A DNA stretch of 64,000 nucleotides from Rhodococcus sp. SBT000017 (lineage in GTDB: Bacteria; Actinomycetota; Actinomycetes; Mycobacteriales; Mycobacteriaceae). Shown here piece by piece: positions 8,447 through 17,792 of the stretch. A program made the position numbers and the translations under genes. Below the pieces are notes generated by a model. The model worked only from the letters and a program-made list of their open reading frames with translations. It made no database searches and was not told the origin of the DNA. The stretch covers positions 71,628 through 135,627 of the forward strand of contig NZ_REFU01000004.1 of NCBI RefSeq assembly GCF_003688915.1, in the 5' to 3' direction. The stretch's first letter is position 1. Every line of letters starts with the position of its first letter.

Positions 8447-9412
8447 GTGAACAACGACCCCCGAATCACTCCCGCAGGAGACGGCGACGACCGCAGCTGC
8501 CAGGACATCGACCCCGGTAGTGCGGATCTGACCCACCTGCGAAGTTCGGTCAGATCGATAGCGGGTCTTCCTGCAGCGCAACGCATCAGGCACATTCGTA
8601 CGGAACGGTGGATCGGGTATCCGCGTGCACGGTCGGTGATCGAGCACCTCGAGACGTTGCTGGTATGGCCGGATCGGCAACGAATGCCGAACCTGCTACT
8701 GATCGGACAGACGAACAACGGCAAGTCGATGATCATCGAGAAGTTCCGGCGTGCGCACCCCGCTGTCAGCTTGCCCGACCGTGAGCACATACCGGTGTTG
8801 TGTATGCAGATGCCCCCTGACCCGGCACCCACACGGTTCTACCTCGCGATGCTCGCTGCCCTCGGAACGCCGACCCGGCCACGGAGCCGCGTTCACGAAC
8901 TCGAACAGCAAGCAGTCACGCTGCTGCGAGCAATCGGGGTTCGTATGCTGATCATCGACGAGCTCCACAATGTTCTCGCCGGCCGCGACAACGTGCGCCG
9001 AGAATTTCTGAACCTGTTGAGGTTTCTGGGCAACGAACTACGGATCCCTCTCGTCGGAGTCGGTACCCGAGAGGCGTACCTCGCGATCCGCAGTGATGCA
9101 CAGTTGGAAAACCGTTTTCACCCCATGACGCTGCCGATCTGGACCAACGACACCGACACCCGCTCCCTGCTGGCGAGCTTCACCGCCAGCTTCCCGTTGC
9201 GTGCGCCCTCTCACCTGACATCGACGGAGATGACCGATTACCTCCTCACCCGGTGTGAGGGCACCATCGGCGAACTGGCCACGCTGTTGACCGCGGCCGC
9301 AGTGACCGCAATAGAAGCCGGAGAGGAATCGATCACCTCACAGGTGTTGACCCAAACCGCCTACTCCGGGCCCACCGAACGCCGCCGCCACTTCGAACGG
9401 CACCTGGCATGA
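8447..9412 (+). CDS. tniB: TniB-type AAA+ transposition ATPase
   Basis: A 321-residue protein. Walker A is GQTNNGKS (87-94) and Walker B is MLIIDELHN (167-175). A sensor region with LVGVGTREAY and LPIW follows, as in TniB/TnsC-type target-choice ATPases. It starts at a GTG 4 bases after tniA and its stop overlaps the tniQ ATG (ATGA). By family knowledge it would form ATP-dependent complexes on target DNA and recruit TniA. Confidence 0.9.
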   Translation: MNNDPRITPAGDGDDRSCQDIDPGSADLTHLRSSVRSIAGLPAAQRIRHIRTERWIGYPRARSVIEHLETLLVWPDRQRMPNLLLIGQTNNGKSMIIEKFRRAHPAVSLPDREHIPVLCMQMPPDPAPTRFYLAMLAALGTPTRPRSRVHELEQQAVTLLRAIGVRMLIIDELHNVLAGRDNVRREFLNLLRFLGNELRIPLVGVGTREAYLAIRSDAQLENRFHPMTLPIWTNDTDTRSLLASFTASFPLRAPSHLTSTEMTDYLLTRCEGTIGELATLLTAAAVTAIEAGEESITSQVLTQTAYSGPTERRRHFERHLA

Positions 9413-10647
9413 CACCAGCCGATGCCCCTGCAGCGCACACGGCGCTCGACCACAGCGCGCATCCGCGGTGGCCACTGCACCCGCAACCACTACTTGGTGA
9501 GACTCTGACGTCGTGGCTGGCCCGGACCAGCGAACAGTATTCGTCGATCACCGCCGCGGACCTCCTCGACGGGCTCGGCCTCGAGACTTCGGGCGTGAAC
9601 CTGGACCGCTACACACCCGAGCCGATATTGAACGCGCTCGCCCAGAGGAGCACCTCTACTGCGGAACGGCTGCGTGAGATGACGTTGGCGGGCTGCACGC
9701 CCTGGCTCCTCGACAGCATCGACCTCACCGAATGCGACTTCGACACCTACGTCCACCAGTTCTCTGTCCTACTACCGGCGGGTCTGGCGATGGCAGATCG
9801 ACGTCGACGCACACCGCCTGCCGGCACATGGCTTCCCTGGGTGAGCACGCTGACTACGCGGGCATGCCCCCTGTGTATCGACGACCTCGACACAGACACC
9901 GATATCGCGGTCATGATGGCTCACCAATACCCGATACTGACCAGTTGCACGAAGCACCTCTGCCGGTTGGAATTCTGCGCTGTGGTGCCCGGCAGACTGG
10001 TTTTCTGGGACAGGACACCGCCCGGCGCGGACGAACACGCATCACCGATACCGGTCGTGGCGGCCGTCGCAGAAATCGACAGACGCAGCGTCACCGCGTT
10101 GACGAGCGGGTCGGTCGAGCTCGGCGGAGGCCGTGTTCATGCAGCAGTGTGGTTCAGGCTGCTGCGCACCGTCGTCGACGAAGTGTCCACACCGCTGGTC
10201 CGCACTGGATGGTGGGCGAAGCCACTGAGCGCGATCTGGAAGTCCACCGGCTGTTCTCGACCTCTCCGGACCGCGTGGGTTCCGTTCGAGGACCTGAGGT
10301 GGAACGAGCAGTCGACAGTCATGCTCGCTGCCGCAACCGCGATGATCGCGGTCGAGAACGACGAGATATTCGCAGGTGGTGCTGATGCGGCTCTACTGCG
10401 CCCACGTTCGCACGAGCCGGTCGATCCGGGGACCGCTCCGACGAGGTCTCGCAGTCCGGTACCGGCCCGCAGCGCTTGGGACGGTGTGATTGCGGCGATC
10501 GATGCCGCTGTCGCCGCCGCCCGCGTCGACAGCGACGCCGCCCGATCTCTGTTCGGATTCGCTCGAACGGGGTGCCGCACCGAAGACGACGTCGATGAAT
10601 TGGCCTCTGCCTTCGTCGAACTCGGCATCCGGCTGGACTGGGACTGA
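9409..10647 (+). CDS. tniQ: TniQ family transposition/target selection protein
   Basis: A 412-residue protein. The N-terminus carries the TniQ signature (PLLGETLTSWLARTS), followed by a zinc-binding cluster (ACPLCIDDLDTD ... PILTSCTKHLCRL). The C-terminal half is less conserved and alanine-rich, ending in a helical segment. The start overlaps the tniB stop. TniQ proteins steer insertion, in Tn5053/Tn402 towards resolvase res sites. That agrees with this element sitting at the 5' end of a resolvase gene. Confidence 0.87.
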   Translation: MTPADAPAAHTALDHSAHPRWPLHPQPLLGETLTSWLARTSEQYSSITAADLLDGLGLETSGVNLDRYTPEPILNALAQRSTSTAERLREMTLAGCTPWLLDSIDLTECDFDTYVHQFSVLLPAGLAMADRRRRTPPAGTWLPWVSTLTTRACPLCIDDLDTDTDIAVMMAHQYPILTSCTKHLCRLEFCAVVPGRLVFWDRTPPGADEHASPIPVVAAVAEIDRRSVTALTSGSVELGGGRVHAAVWFRLLRTVVDEVSTPLVRTGWWAKPLSAIWKSTGCSRPLRTAWVPFEDLRWNEQSTVMLAAATAMIAVENDEIFAGGADAALLRPRSHEPVDPGTAPTRSRSPVPARSAWDGVIAAIDAAVAAARVDSDAARSLFGFARTGCRTEDDVDELASAFVELGIRLDWD

Positions 10648-10838
10648 AAGCGCGCGTGATCTCCACACGTTTCTTTACGGTGGCTTTCAGGCGGAAATCG
10701 ATCGCCCCTGTAGTCACCCACGATTTGTGTGCGGTAACCGACGAGAATTTTCCTTCCCGCACCATCTCGTGCGAAACGCCTGCTCACCGTGTTCTCGATT
10801 TAAAAAGTGTGTCCGAGGTGCCCGCTACAGTCCTGCCC

Positions 10839-12007
10839 ATGTCAGAACACCAGCTCGCGGACGGCTCGAACACGGTTCCGGCTGTCGTGTCGGGGGTGGT
10901 GCGGCGGTGTTTCCTGATCTACCGCCGGATGTTGCCGCTCGGATCGAGCGCTCGATGGCAGCGTCTCGCTCCGCCGGCACCCGGCGGGCCTACACCTCGG
11001 CGTGGCGACGCTTCGAAACCTGGTGCACCGCCACCGGGTATATCTCGTTGCCGGCGCATCCCGCGACGGTGGCGGCCTACCTCGTCGCCGCGGCGGACAC
11101 ACTCACTACGGACGGGACGCGAGCCTACGCACCGTCGACACTGGGCAAATGGGTCGCGGCGATCGCCGACCGACATCGCGGGGCCGGCCACGACAACCCA
11201 TGCGGCCACGAGATGGTGCGCGCCACCCTCTCAGGTATCCGGCGGGACTACGCGTCTGCGGGGGAGCGGCCCCGCAACCCGCGCGCGCCGCTGCTGACCT
11301 CCGACATCACCACGATCGTCGACCACGCACGTCGCAGTTCTGTCGGGTGGGCGGCGGAAGTGCTCGAACGCCGCGACACCGCGCTGCTCCTGATGGGCTA
11401 CACCGGCGCATTTCGTCGTAGCGAACTCGTCGCGTTGGAATGTCGCGATGTCCGCCGCGACCGCCTCGACGGCGCACACGTACGGATCCGCAAGTCCAAG
11501 ACCGACCAAGACGGCACCGGAGCAGTGAAAGCACTACCGTTCACCGACCGGCACGAATCCTGCCCGGTCTGCGCGTGGGTGCGATGGCTGCAGATCGTCG
11601 CCGCGTTCGACACCGGCGGCAGAGTCGCCATCATTCGGTTACTCACCCGCGCAGCACAATTCGATTCCCATATCTGCCGCGGCACCCTGCCCACCGCCGA
11701 CAAACCTTCGCCGCTGTTCCGGTCCATCCGCAAGAACGGCAACCTCTCCGACACAGCCCTATCCGGGGCGGCGGTACATGCCGCGATCCGCCGCCGCGCC
11801 GCTCACGCCGGCTACGACCCCGACACTGTCGCCCAGCTCGGCGGGCATTCCCTGCGGGCAGGATTCGTCACCCAAGCCTTCCGCAACGGCGCGGACGCGC
11901 ATGCGATCATGCGGCAAACCGGGCACGCCACACCCGGCATGGTCGAAATCTACGCCCGCGAGAACGCACCGCTGGTCGGCAACGGCGTCACTGACCTCGG
12001 ATTGTGA
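10839..12007 (+). CDS. tyrosine recombinase (phage integrase family), probable frameshift near the start
   Basis: The intact frame from a GTG at 10907 gives 366 residues: a SAM-like N-terminal domain (RSAGTRRAYTSAWRRFETWC) and a catalytic domain with Arg in GAFRRSELVALE, HSLR (H-x-x-R), GHATPGMVEIYAR (His and the nucleophilic Tyr). A better start may be the ATG at 10839, which has a TACAGT box 8 bases upstream (leaderless layout). Its frame (MSEHQLADGSNT...) joins the recombinase only if one base is restored in the G run at 10892-10896. It is coupled by a GTGA overlap to the next gene and is likely part of, or a neighbour inserted beside, the TniABQ element. Confidence 0.8.
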
Positions 12008-13134
12008 GCACACGCGAAGATCGGGGGTCACGTGCGCCGGCGAGCCGACCGGAGTCGGGGGCGACATCTGCAGCCGTCGTCGCCAATCCTGATTCGGTGC
12101 ATGCGGCACGTAGCGTGAAAGCGTCTGTGGCGGAGCGGGATCGGCACACCTGGTCAATTTTCGAGGACTGGTGCGCCGCTCTCGACCAGCCGGTTTTGCC
12201 GACTTCGCCGGAATCGCTTGCTTGGTTCCTACGAGCGCATCCTGCAGCGCCAGGGACGCAACGCCGCCGGATCGCGGTCATCGACGCTGCCCACTACCGC
12301 CACGACCTACCCCCACCGGGACGCGCAGAGACCGTCCGGGCTGCCCTCGACGTGGCCCGCGCAGAACGACTGCACGATCTCACTACCCTCATCGGCGGCA
12401 TCATCGGGCGTCTCCCGGAATCGGGTTGGCCGACAGCGTTGTTCGCGCGACGAGACACCCTGATGCTTGTGTTGGCTTCGACGGGTCTGCCGTCTACGCA
12501 GATCGCGGCGGTGCGGATGTGCGATGTCACTGTAGATCTGCAGGCAGATGCTCTACACGTCGAGACAGCCAACGGCGCTCACGCCGTCACCTCGCCCAGA
12601 TTGGTGAGATCGGGTGTATCCCCGGAGAGTGTGTATCGACGTTGGTGCGAGGTACTCGGGCACTACGAGCGGTACCCGAGCAACGGCATGCTCGCTGATG
12701 CCATCGAGGAGGTAGGCGTTACCGAACTCACCGGATGCGACCGGCATTTCAATCCGGCCAGCGAACAGCTACTGCTCACTCCGATCGACCGGTGGGGCCA
12801 CACCCCGCTGATTGAAGCCCCGCTCACCCCGCGTGCGGTGGCCGACATCGTGCGTATGCACCTGAACGGGCGAGCGCCTACCCACCCACGCCATCGAACT
12901 CGGGCTCAGCGCCCCGAACCGGGTCTAGCACCGGAACCCGCATCGACGACGACCTCGTTCGACTCTGGCTACTACGAACGCGGAACACTCGCACGCAGAC
13001 AAGCCCACGACTTGCTCTGCGACATCGAGTCCGTCTTCGCCGACGTCGAAAGCCGCGCTGAGAAAATGCTGAACGATCTTCTCGAGTTCCTCGACCCGGA
13101 CGCGGCGGGAGAGTTGACCGATGTCGTCGAGTAG
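12004..13134 (+). CDS. recombinase-partner protein, tyrosine-recombinase-like without catalytic residues
   Basis: A 376-residue protein that starts in the GTGA overlapping the previous stop. The N-terminal half resembles the core-binding domain of tyrosine recombinases (RDRHTWSIFEDWCAALDQPVLP and AVIDAAHYRHDLPPPGRAETVRAAL), and LVLASTGLPSTQIAAVRMCDV mimics the first catalytic segment without the Arg. I see no H-x-x-R or Tyr motif. The C-terminus is acidic and helical. Paired recombinases occur in Tn554-like and RIT-like elements. A regulatory or accessory role in recombination is inferred. Confidence 0.65.
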   Translation: MSTREDRGSRAPASRPESGATSAAVVANPDSVHAARSVKASVAERDRHTWSIFEDWCAALDQPVLPTSPESLAWFLRAHPAAPGTQRRRIAVIDAAHYRHDLPPPGRAETVRAALDVARAERLHDLTTLIGGIIGRLPESGWPTALFARRDTLMLVLASTGLPSTQIAAVRMCDVTVDLQADALHVETANGAHAVTSPRLVRSGVSPESVYRRWCEVLGHYERYPSNGMLADAIEEVGVTELTGCDRHFNPASEQLLLTPIDRWGHTPLIEAPLTPRAVADIVRMHLNGRAPTHPRHRTRAQRPEPGLAPEPASTTTSFDSGYYERGTLARRQAHDLLCDIESVFADVESRAEKMLNDLLEFLDPDAAGELTDVVE

Positions 13135-13363
13135 CGAACAACTCTCTGCTGGAACCCAGCTGAGTGAGAGGGTAGAGGCACGCTGGTCGGTCGTTGCACA
13201 AGATCCCGCACAGCCTCGTGCGATTGCTGTCGGGGTTGTGGTGTGTCGGTTCCGTCGTACCGCCGCGACGACGGAACCGACACGCCGCATACTGAACCTA
13301 CCGGGAGCGCACAGACCTCTCGTCGTCCGTATCCGCCACCCATTGGTACCGAAACAGTGGTGA
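13121..13363 (+). CDS. possible small third ORF, 80 aa
   Basis: The ATG at 13121 overlaps the stop of the recombinase-partner gene. Tn554 also carries a small third gene after two recombinases. However, the frame runs straight through a perfect 16-bp inverted repeat (13243-13283), and the residues there (CRFRRTAATTEPTRRIL) are unremarkable. It may be a chance frame over a structured region. Confidence 0.25.
   Translation: MSSSSEQLSAGTQLSERVEARWSVVAQDPAQPRAIAVGVVVCRFRRTAATTEPTRRILNLPGAHRPLVVRIRHPLVPKQW
13243..13283. repeat. perfect 16-bp inverted repeat (hairpin or recombination site)
   Basis: GTGTCGGTTCCGTCGT at 13243-13258 and its exact complement at 13268-13283 flank a 9-base GC-rich loop. 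There is no T tract, so it is not a standard intrinsic terminator. Its position just past the two recombinase genes makes an operator, a recombinase-binding core site or a factor-assisted terminator all possible. Confidence 0.7.
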
Positions 13364-13380
13364 CGCTTGCTTTTTCTTCA

Positions 13381-13593
13381 CTATTCGCCGACGCGGCGCG
13401 CGCTCATCCCGGCGTCGCGAATACTCGACCAACCGATCCCGTAACGCCGGGTCGAGGCAATCTCGATCATGTGCGTCCAGTCAGTTCCCTCAACCGGGCA
13501 GCGATACTCACCCACCCCGAGTCCGAACTCGACGAATACATCCGATGCCGACGCTCCCCCGAACGGCTCCCACAACACGGCAAACGCAACCAA
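13381..13593 (-). CDS. possible small protein, 70 aa
   Basis: A minus-strand frame with a TTG start. Its sequence (VLWEPFGGASASDVFVEFGLG ..., MSARRVGE at the end) reads more like real protein than the overlapping frames. It lies 29 bases downstream of the 81-residue gene at 13623-13868, so the two could form an operon. No family is recognised and no ribosome site is clear. Confidence 0.35.
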   Translation of the reverse strand: MVAFAVLWEPFGGASASDVFVEFGLGVGEYRCPVEGTDWTHMIEIASTRRYGIGWSSIRDAGMSARRVGE

Positions 13594-13622
13594 CGATCAC
13601 ATTGCTGCTCGGGCGCCACCGC

Positions 13623-13868
13623 TCACCGTTTCTTTCCGTCGATCTCGGTCAGCAAATCACCGTCGTCGACGAAGGCGAGTTCTCCCGAGTTCAACGCGAC
13701 AGCCCATCGATGCGGGTGCGCCCAGTCGCGACCCAACGCGGGACCGGAGACAAGTTGATCGGAGTAGTCCTCGACGACGATCCCCGACACCACTTCCCCG
13801 CCCCTCCGGAGCTGGACCTCATCACCAATAGCGGGTCCAGAATTTGTGTTACTTCCTGCAGCAACCAT
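13623..13868 (-). CDS. small conserved protein, family A copy 1
   Basis: An 81-residue protein. The core pattern is G-D-x3-x-R-x-G, then VVEDY.D..., GRDW..PHRWAVAL and LAFVDDGDLL. The same pattern recurs at 34246-34542 and 38488-38920, so three paralogues share the minus strand of this window. The compact all-beta pattern with a central PHRWA signature suggests a small SH3/Tudor-like barrel, but that is only a guess. The ATG at 13868 was chosen because homology to the other copies begins shortly after it. Confidence 0.7.
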   Translation of the reverse strand: MVAAGSNTNSGPAIGDEVQLRRGGEVVSGIVVEDYSDQLVSGPALGRDWAHPHRWAVALNSGELAFVDDGDLLTEIDGKKR

Positions 13869-14350
13869 GGATGAATTCAAACAAAGTTCGTCACGTATCG
13901 GGCACGCAGAGAACCAGACACACCCGCTGGATGGCGAGAGCGAGAGCAGCGCAAGAACTCGACAACGATCGTGTTCCCGATGGGTGCGGATTAGCCCGCA
14001 GCCCTTCGTGTGCGGCGAAGAAACCGTAGTCTCGCTCCGCCGTAGGACGACCTGTGCCTGAGCGACATCCGGAGCGAACCGAAGTCGTTGACCGACACAT
14101 CCTCGCTGAAAACCGGCTCCACGCAACCAGGTGATGTGATGAATCATGAACTGTGCGACTTCCACGCGCTCAATTCAGTGACATAACACATTTGAGCCGC
14201 CGTTAACAGACTGAAAGGATGTTTTGAAGCATTCCTCCGGTCCGTAGGCTTGTTTGTTGCACAATAGCTGTGTTAGCTGTTCCACACCGACTACTCGCTC
14301 GACATGCCCCAGAAGGGTTATCGGGCACCACCCCCTCAGGAGCCTCATCG
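13869..14350. other. intergenic region without a convincing gene
   Basis: About 480 bases between a minus-strand small gene and the plus-strand acyltransferase-like gene. AT content rises around 14165-14280. That part should hold the divergent promoters; I see no clear operator. Confidence 0.4.
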
Positions 14351-15175
14351 ATGACGATTCCCATACTTTCGAGCTCGCACTCGGCCGATGCCATCGAGTC
14401 CGCAGCCGATCGGCACGCTACGCGCAACTCGTCGGCCAGCCGACAGAGCACACAGACAGACAGGCTCGTCCGTCCCGTCGGTCACGGGCTCGACGTCGGT
14501 TCCCGGTCGACGCGCTGCGCCGGTGGAACCATGACATTGACGGCCGCGACACCATCGGGATCCCCGGAACTGTGGTCCCGCTATGTCGAAGGAGCGTGGG
14601 AATCGTACTCACGCCATGGTGTCACCGCTGCGCTCGATCTGGACGAAGTCGCCTCCGGCGCCACGACAACCCTGTTCTACGTGGTGCTCGACAGGGCAGG
14701 ACAGATGCTCGGCGGAGTCAGGGCACAAGGCCCCTACACGATGATCGAGCAGTCCCACGTGTTCACCGAATGGCAGGACTCGCCTGGACTGCCTCTGGTC
14801 ACCGAACTGTTGCACGCCCGGATCCCCCACGGGATCGTAGAAATGAAAAGCGCGTGGGTCGATGCGGGTGCCGCAGGGCGGACGGTGTCGAATGTGCTGG
14901 CTCGGACAGCATTGCCGACGCTCGAACTGACCGGCAGCCGGTACCTGTTCGCCAGCGCGGCCGATCACGTCCTGCGCCTGTGGGAAAGCTCCGGCGGGCG
15001 GATCGACCACGCCATCCCGGCCGCGGCGTACCCGAGCGAGCAATACCGGACCGTCATGATGTGGTGGGACATGCACACGCTGGCCCGCAGCGCGAGACCC
15101 GAGGTGTGGGAGTCGATGGTCCGCGAGGCCCGCTCATTGTGTGGAAACGCTCAGCGCGTCCCGTCGGCGGCGTGA
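14351..15175 (+). CDS. GNAT/FeeM-like putative N-acyltransferase
   Basis: A 274-residue product from the ATG at 14351, which has CAGGAGC 8 bases upstream. An internal ATG at 14531 would give 214 residues and still keep the conserved part. The core (TTLFYVVLDRAGQMLGGVRAQGPY; HGIVEMKSAWVD; TALPTLELTGSRYLFASAADHVLRLWE) resembles acyltransferases of the FeeM/autoinducer-synthase branch of GNAT folds. It is convergent with, and overlaps by 25 bases, a GGDEF gene, and a ThiF-like gene lies just beyond. The product could be an acylated amino acid or peptide; this is inference from fold resemblance only. Confidence 0.5.
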   Translation: MTIPILSSSHSADAIESAADRHATRNSSASRQSTQTDRLVRPVGHGLDVGSRSTRCAGGTMTLTAATPSGSPELWSRYVEGAWESYSRHGVTAALDLDEVASGATTTLFYVVLDRAGQMLGGVRAQGPYTMIEQSHVFTEWQDSPGLPLVTELLHARIPHGIVEMKSAWVDAGAAGRTVSNVLARTALPTLELTGSRYLFASAADHVLRLWESSGGRIDHAIPAAAYPSEQYRTVMMWWDMHTLARSARPEVWESMVREARSLCGNAQRVPSAA

Positions 15176-16356
15176 CGGCTGGTCGAGAGTTCGGGGCGGC
15201 TCGTTCTCATCTGACCGGACCTGGGGCTGCCCGACCATGTGATCGTGAGTGTGCCCGCGTGGTACGCGCGATCTCGTCCGTCGGCTTTGGCGCGGTAGAG
15301 CGCGGCGTCGGCGGCGCGGACGGCGGCGTCGAGCACGTGATCGAGACCGCCCGATTCGCTCGAAGCAACGTCTGCGGAGGGTAACGCCGGGTCACCGGGT
15401 GCGATGGGCCGGACGTCGAGCGTCAACGTTCCGATGCTCACGGTCACCCTGCAGTCGGACCGGACTCGATCGAGTATCCGCTCAGTGAGTTCGCGGCCGT
15501 CTCGGTGCGGGGCGAGAATCAGGAACTCCTCGCCACCGGTTCGAGCGACGATCGCATCGTTTTCGCCGACCGCTGCGTGCACAGCGCACGCCAGAGTGTC
15601 TGCGACTGCAGCGAGCGTTCGATCCCCGGCTGTATGACCGTCGGTGTCGTTGACGGTCTTGAAATGGTCGACATCGACGACGAAAGCAGCCAGTAGTTCT
15701 TTCCGCTCGCACGCCTGGTGCACGAGAACCTGTGCACTCGAAAGCAATCCACGGCGATTGAGAAGACCGGTCAACGGGTCCGTGTCGGCCAACCGTTGCA
15801 GTTTTTCGTTCACCAACGTCAGGGTTCGGCGCAGGCCGCCGATGAGCGCAACCGGCACCAGCACCGTGGTCGCGGCGGCACCGATCGCAACGGCGGTCAC
15901 CGCCCAACCGGAGGAACCCACACTGACCACCGACAATGCCGTGACCATGACCACCGAGGCCGCAGACAGGCGCGCGGTGACCCGCGGCGGTGAACTCGAC
16001 GCAGCGATAGCCGGAACGATCGCCAGCATCGAGGTGACCGCGCGCGTCCCGGACGGATCCGCGACCAGGTAGGCGCTGATAGCGACTCCGGTCATACCCC
16101 CGAAACCCAGGACCGCGAACTGACGTTCGCTCAACCGCCCCACCTTGGCAGCGAAGAGCACGGTTACCGCGGTGAACGTCAGCACCACGATGAGAACCGG
16201 AAGCGCATTCGGCCGCAAAAACGTCGGAGACAACAGGGCAATGGCCAACAGCGGTACAGCGCCGGTAGCGCTGACAATGACCGCGGTAGTACGGGTATCG
16301 AGCCGTGACCGCCACGGGTTTGGATGCCGACGAGACGACTTGTCGATCACGTTCAT
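15151..16356 (-). CDS. membrane diguanylate cyclase (GGDEF)
   Basis: A 401-residue protein from the ATG at 16356. Six or so hydrophobic segments occupy roughly residues 25-210 (VIVSATGAVPLLAIALL, LIVVLTFTAVTVLFAA, VAIGAAATTVLVPVALIGG). A linker with DTDPLTGLLNRRGL leads into the GGDEF domain, whose active site reads RTGGEEFLIL. An A-site signature implies synthesis of cyclic-di-GMP at the membrane. The gene lies between the acyltransferase-like and ThiF-like genes. The sensory input of its membrane domain is unknown. Confidence 0.88.
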   Translation of the reverse strand: MNVIDKSSRRHPNPWRSRLDTRTTAVIVSATGAVPLLAIALLSPTFLRPNALPVLIVVLTFTAVTVLFAAKVGRLSERQFAVLGFGGMTGVAISAYLVADPSGTRAVTSMLAIVPAIAASSSPPRVTARLSAASVVMVTALSVVSVGSSGWAVTAVAIGAAATTVLVPVALIGGLRRTLTLVNEKLQRLADTDPLTGLLNRRGLLSSAQVLVHQACERKELLAAFVVDVDHFKTVNDTDGHTAGDRTLAAVADTLACAVHAAVGENDAIVARTGGEEFLILAPHRDGRELTERILDRVRSDCRVTVSIGTLTLDVRPIAPGDPALPSADVASSESGGLDHVLDAAVRAADAALYRAKADGRDRAYHAGTLTITWSGSPRSGQMRTSRPELSTSRHAADGTR

Positions 16357-16435
16357 CCGATGATTCCTCGAATCAGTGTTGGGCGCGATCCCGGCACAGA
16401 ATGTTTGGCGGCCCTTGTTGTCGTGGCGTGCCCGT

Positions 16436-17461
16436 TCATCCCCCTGCCGGTCCAACCGTCGGATCGACTCCGGTGCGCACCAACGAATCCAGGTCGATTC
16501 GCCGTCGACCGGACGGGAGCGGTTCACCGCGGCCGAATGCCCTCACAGCGGCGGTCACAGCGGCACCACCGAGCGCGACGTCTCCGCCGAGCTGCGGCCA
16601 GGTCGAGAGCGTGCGCCCGATTTCCGGCACCGACGCAATCATTCTCGGGGTCAGTTTGGTCGGCTCGAGCAACGTCGCTGCGATCGTGCTCTTCTGCTCG
16701 ACGGTCATGTCGGCCACATCCGCGGTTTCCATCTCGCCGAGCAGTCCGTGGAACACCGGTCTGTCGGGTTCGAGATCGAAGCGTTCGACATCGAGGACGC
16801 CGCCATCGCTGGTCTCCATCACCACGGGGATGCCTCGGGCGCGGGCGTGTTGGCGGACCAGCAGCTTGGTGTCGATCGAGTCGCATTCCTCCACCACGAG
16901 ATCGAGCCCGTCCAGAAAGCCATCGAGCGTCGCAGCATTCACACCGTCCGGGAACACCTGCACCCTCAGGTACGGGTCGAGCTCGGCGATCCGTCGGGCC
17001 GCGACGACCGCCTTGTTCACGCCCAAGTCGAACACCGAGGACGGGACTCGGTTGAGGTTCGAGAGATCGAGCTCGTCGAAGTCGGCCAGACGCAACTCGC
17101 CGCACAGTCCTTCCAGCGCAAGGGTGTGAGCGACGGCGTGGCCGACGCTCAACCCGACCACTCCCACCCGTAGGTCTCTGAAGCGAGCTTGTTCCTCGGA
17201 GGTGATCTTGTTTCTGTTGCGGTCCAGCCGTAGCTGATCGAAGCCGCGTGGACCGAGGACGCGAACCACTGTGCGCCGCCACGGGTAATGCACCCACCGC
17301 ATCTCCTCGGAATCACCGGCCGTCGTTGGAAGCAACCGACGAAGCGAGGCCAGCTGTTCGTCTGTCGTGTCGACGACATCGACGTGGGGATCATCGAGCA
17401 GAGCACGGACAACCGAGTCCTGTTCACGCTCGGAGGGGTCGAACACGCTGTGCTCTGACAT
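16436..17461 (-). CDS. ThiF/MoeB-like protein (Rv1355c-like, without nitroreductase part)
   Basis: A 341-residue protein from the ATG at 17461. An N-terminal helical part is followed by an E1-like Rossmann domain: VGVVGLSVGHAVAHTLAL, LRLADFDELDLSNLNRV, NKAVVAARRIAELDPYLRVQVF and VVEECDSIDTKLLVRQ. This is the ThiF half of the mycobacterial Rv1355c-type proteins. Those are longer, with a nitroreductase-like half that is absent here. In mycobacteria a GGDEF-EAL gene neighbours Rv1355c, and here GGDEF and EAL genes are also close. Role unknown; adenylation of a small protein or peptide is the family theme. Confidence 0.7.
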   Translation of the reverse strand: MSEHSVFDPSEREQDSVVRALLDDPHVDVVDTTDEQLASLRRLLPTTAGDSEEMRWVHYPWRRTVVRVLGPRGFDQLRLDRNRNKITSEEQARFRDLRVGVVGLSVGHAVAHTLALEGLCGELRLADFDELDLSNLNRVPSSVFDLGVNKAVVAARRIAELDPYLRVQVFPDGVNAATLDGFLDGLDLVVEECDSIDTKLLVRQHARARGIPVVMETSDGGVLDVERFDLEPDRPVFHGLLGEMETADVADMTVEQKSTIAATLLEPTKLTPRMIASVPEIGRTLSTWPQLGGDVALGGAAVTAAVRAFGRGEPLPSGRRRIDLDSLVRTGVDPTVGPAGG

Positions 17462-17792
17462 TGCTGATGCTCCGCATCTTTCGGGTGACTGTCGACGACA
17501 AAGCAACGCCGATCATGTCCGACGGCCGGGAGGGATATCAGACTGCTTCACGTTACTGAAGACTAGTCGACACGCCTCGCGGGACGGAGGGCAAGTTGAC
17601 ACAGTTGCGCTGCCATGGAACCGCGCTGGCTCTCTCGATGACCACCGGTGAAACAGTGCCGCTCCAGGCTTGCGCCTGGTGTTGCCTGGCCTCCTCGTGA
17701 TCGGCCCGTCGGGGATCGTCAACGTGGTGCGGGTGTCGAGGCGGTCGGGCCCGACGGCTCGGCGGGGCGCGATCGTCTCGTGCGTTGGCGGA

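Noticed and set aside
13135-14350. Right end of the TniABQ element
   Set aside because: I looked for the complement of TGTCAGTTTCAGAAG with an acccc duplication and found none, so no boundary is annotated.
14254-15384. 376-codon plus-strand frame
   Set aside because: Arginine-rich shadow of the acyltransferase-like gene in the neighbouring frame.
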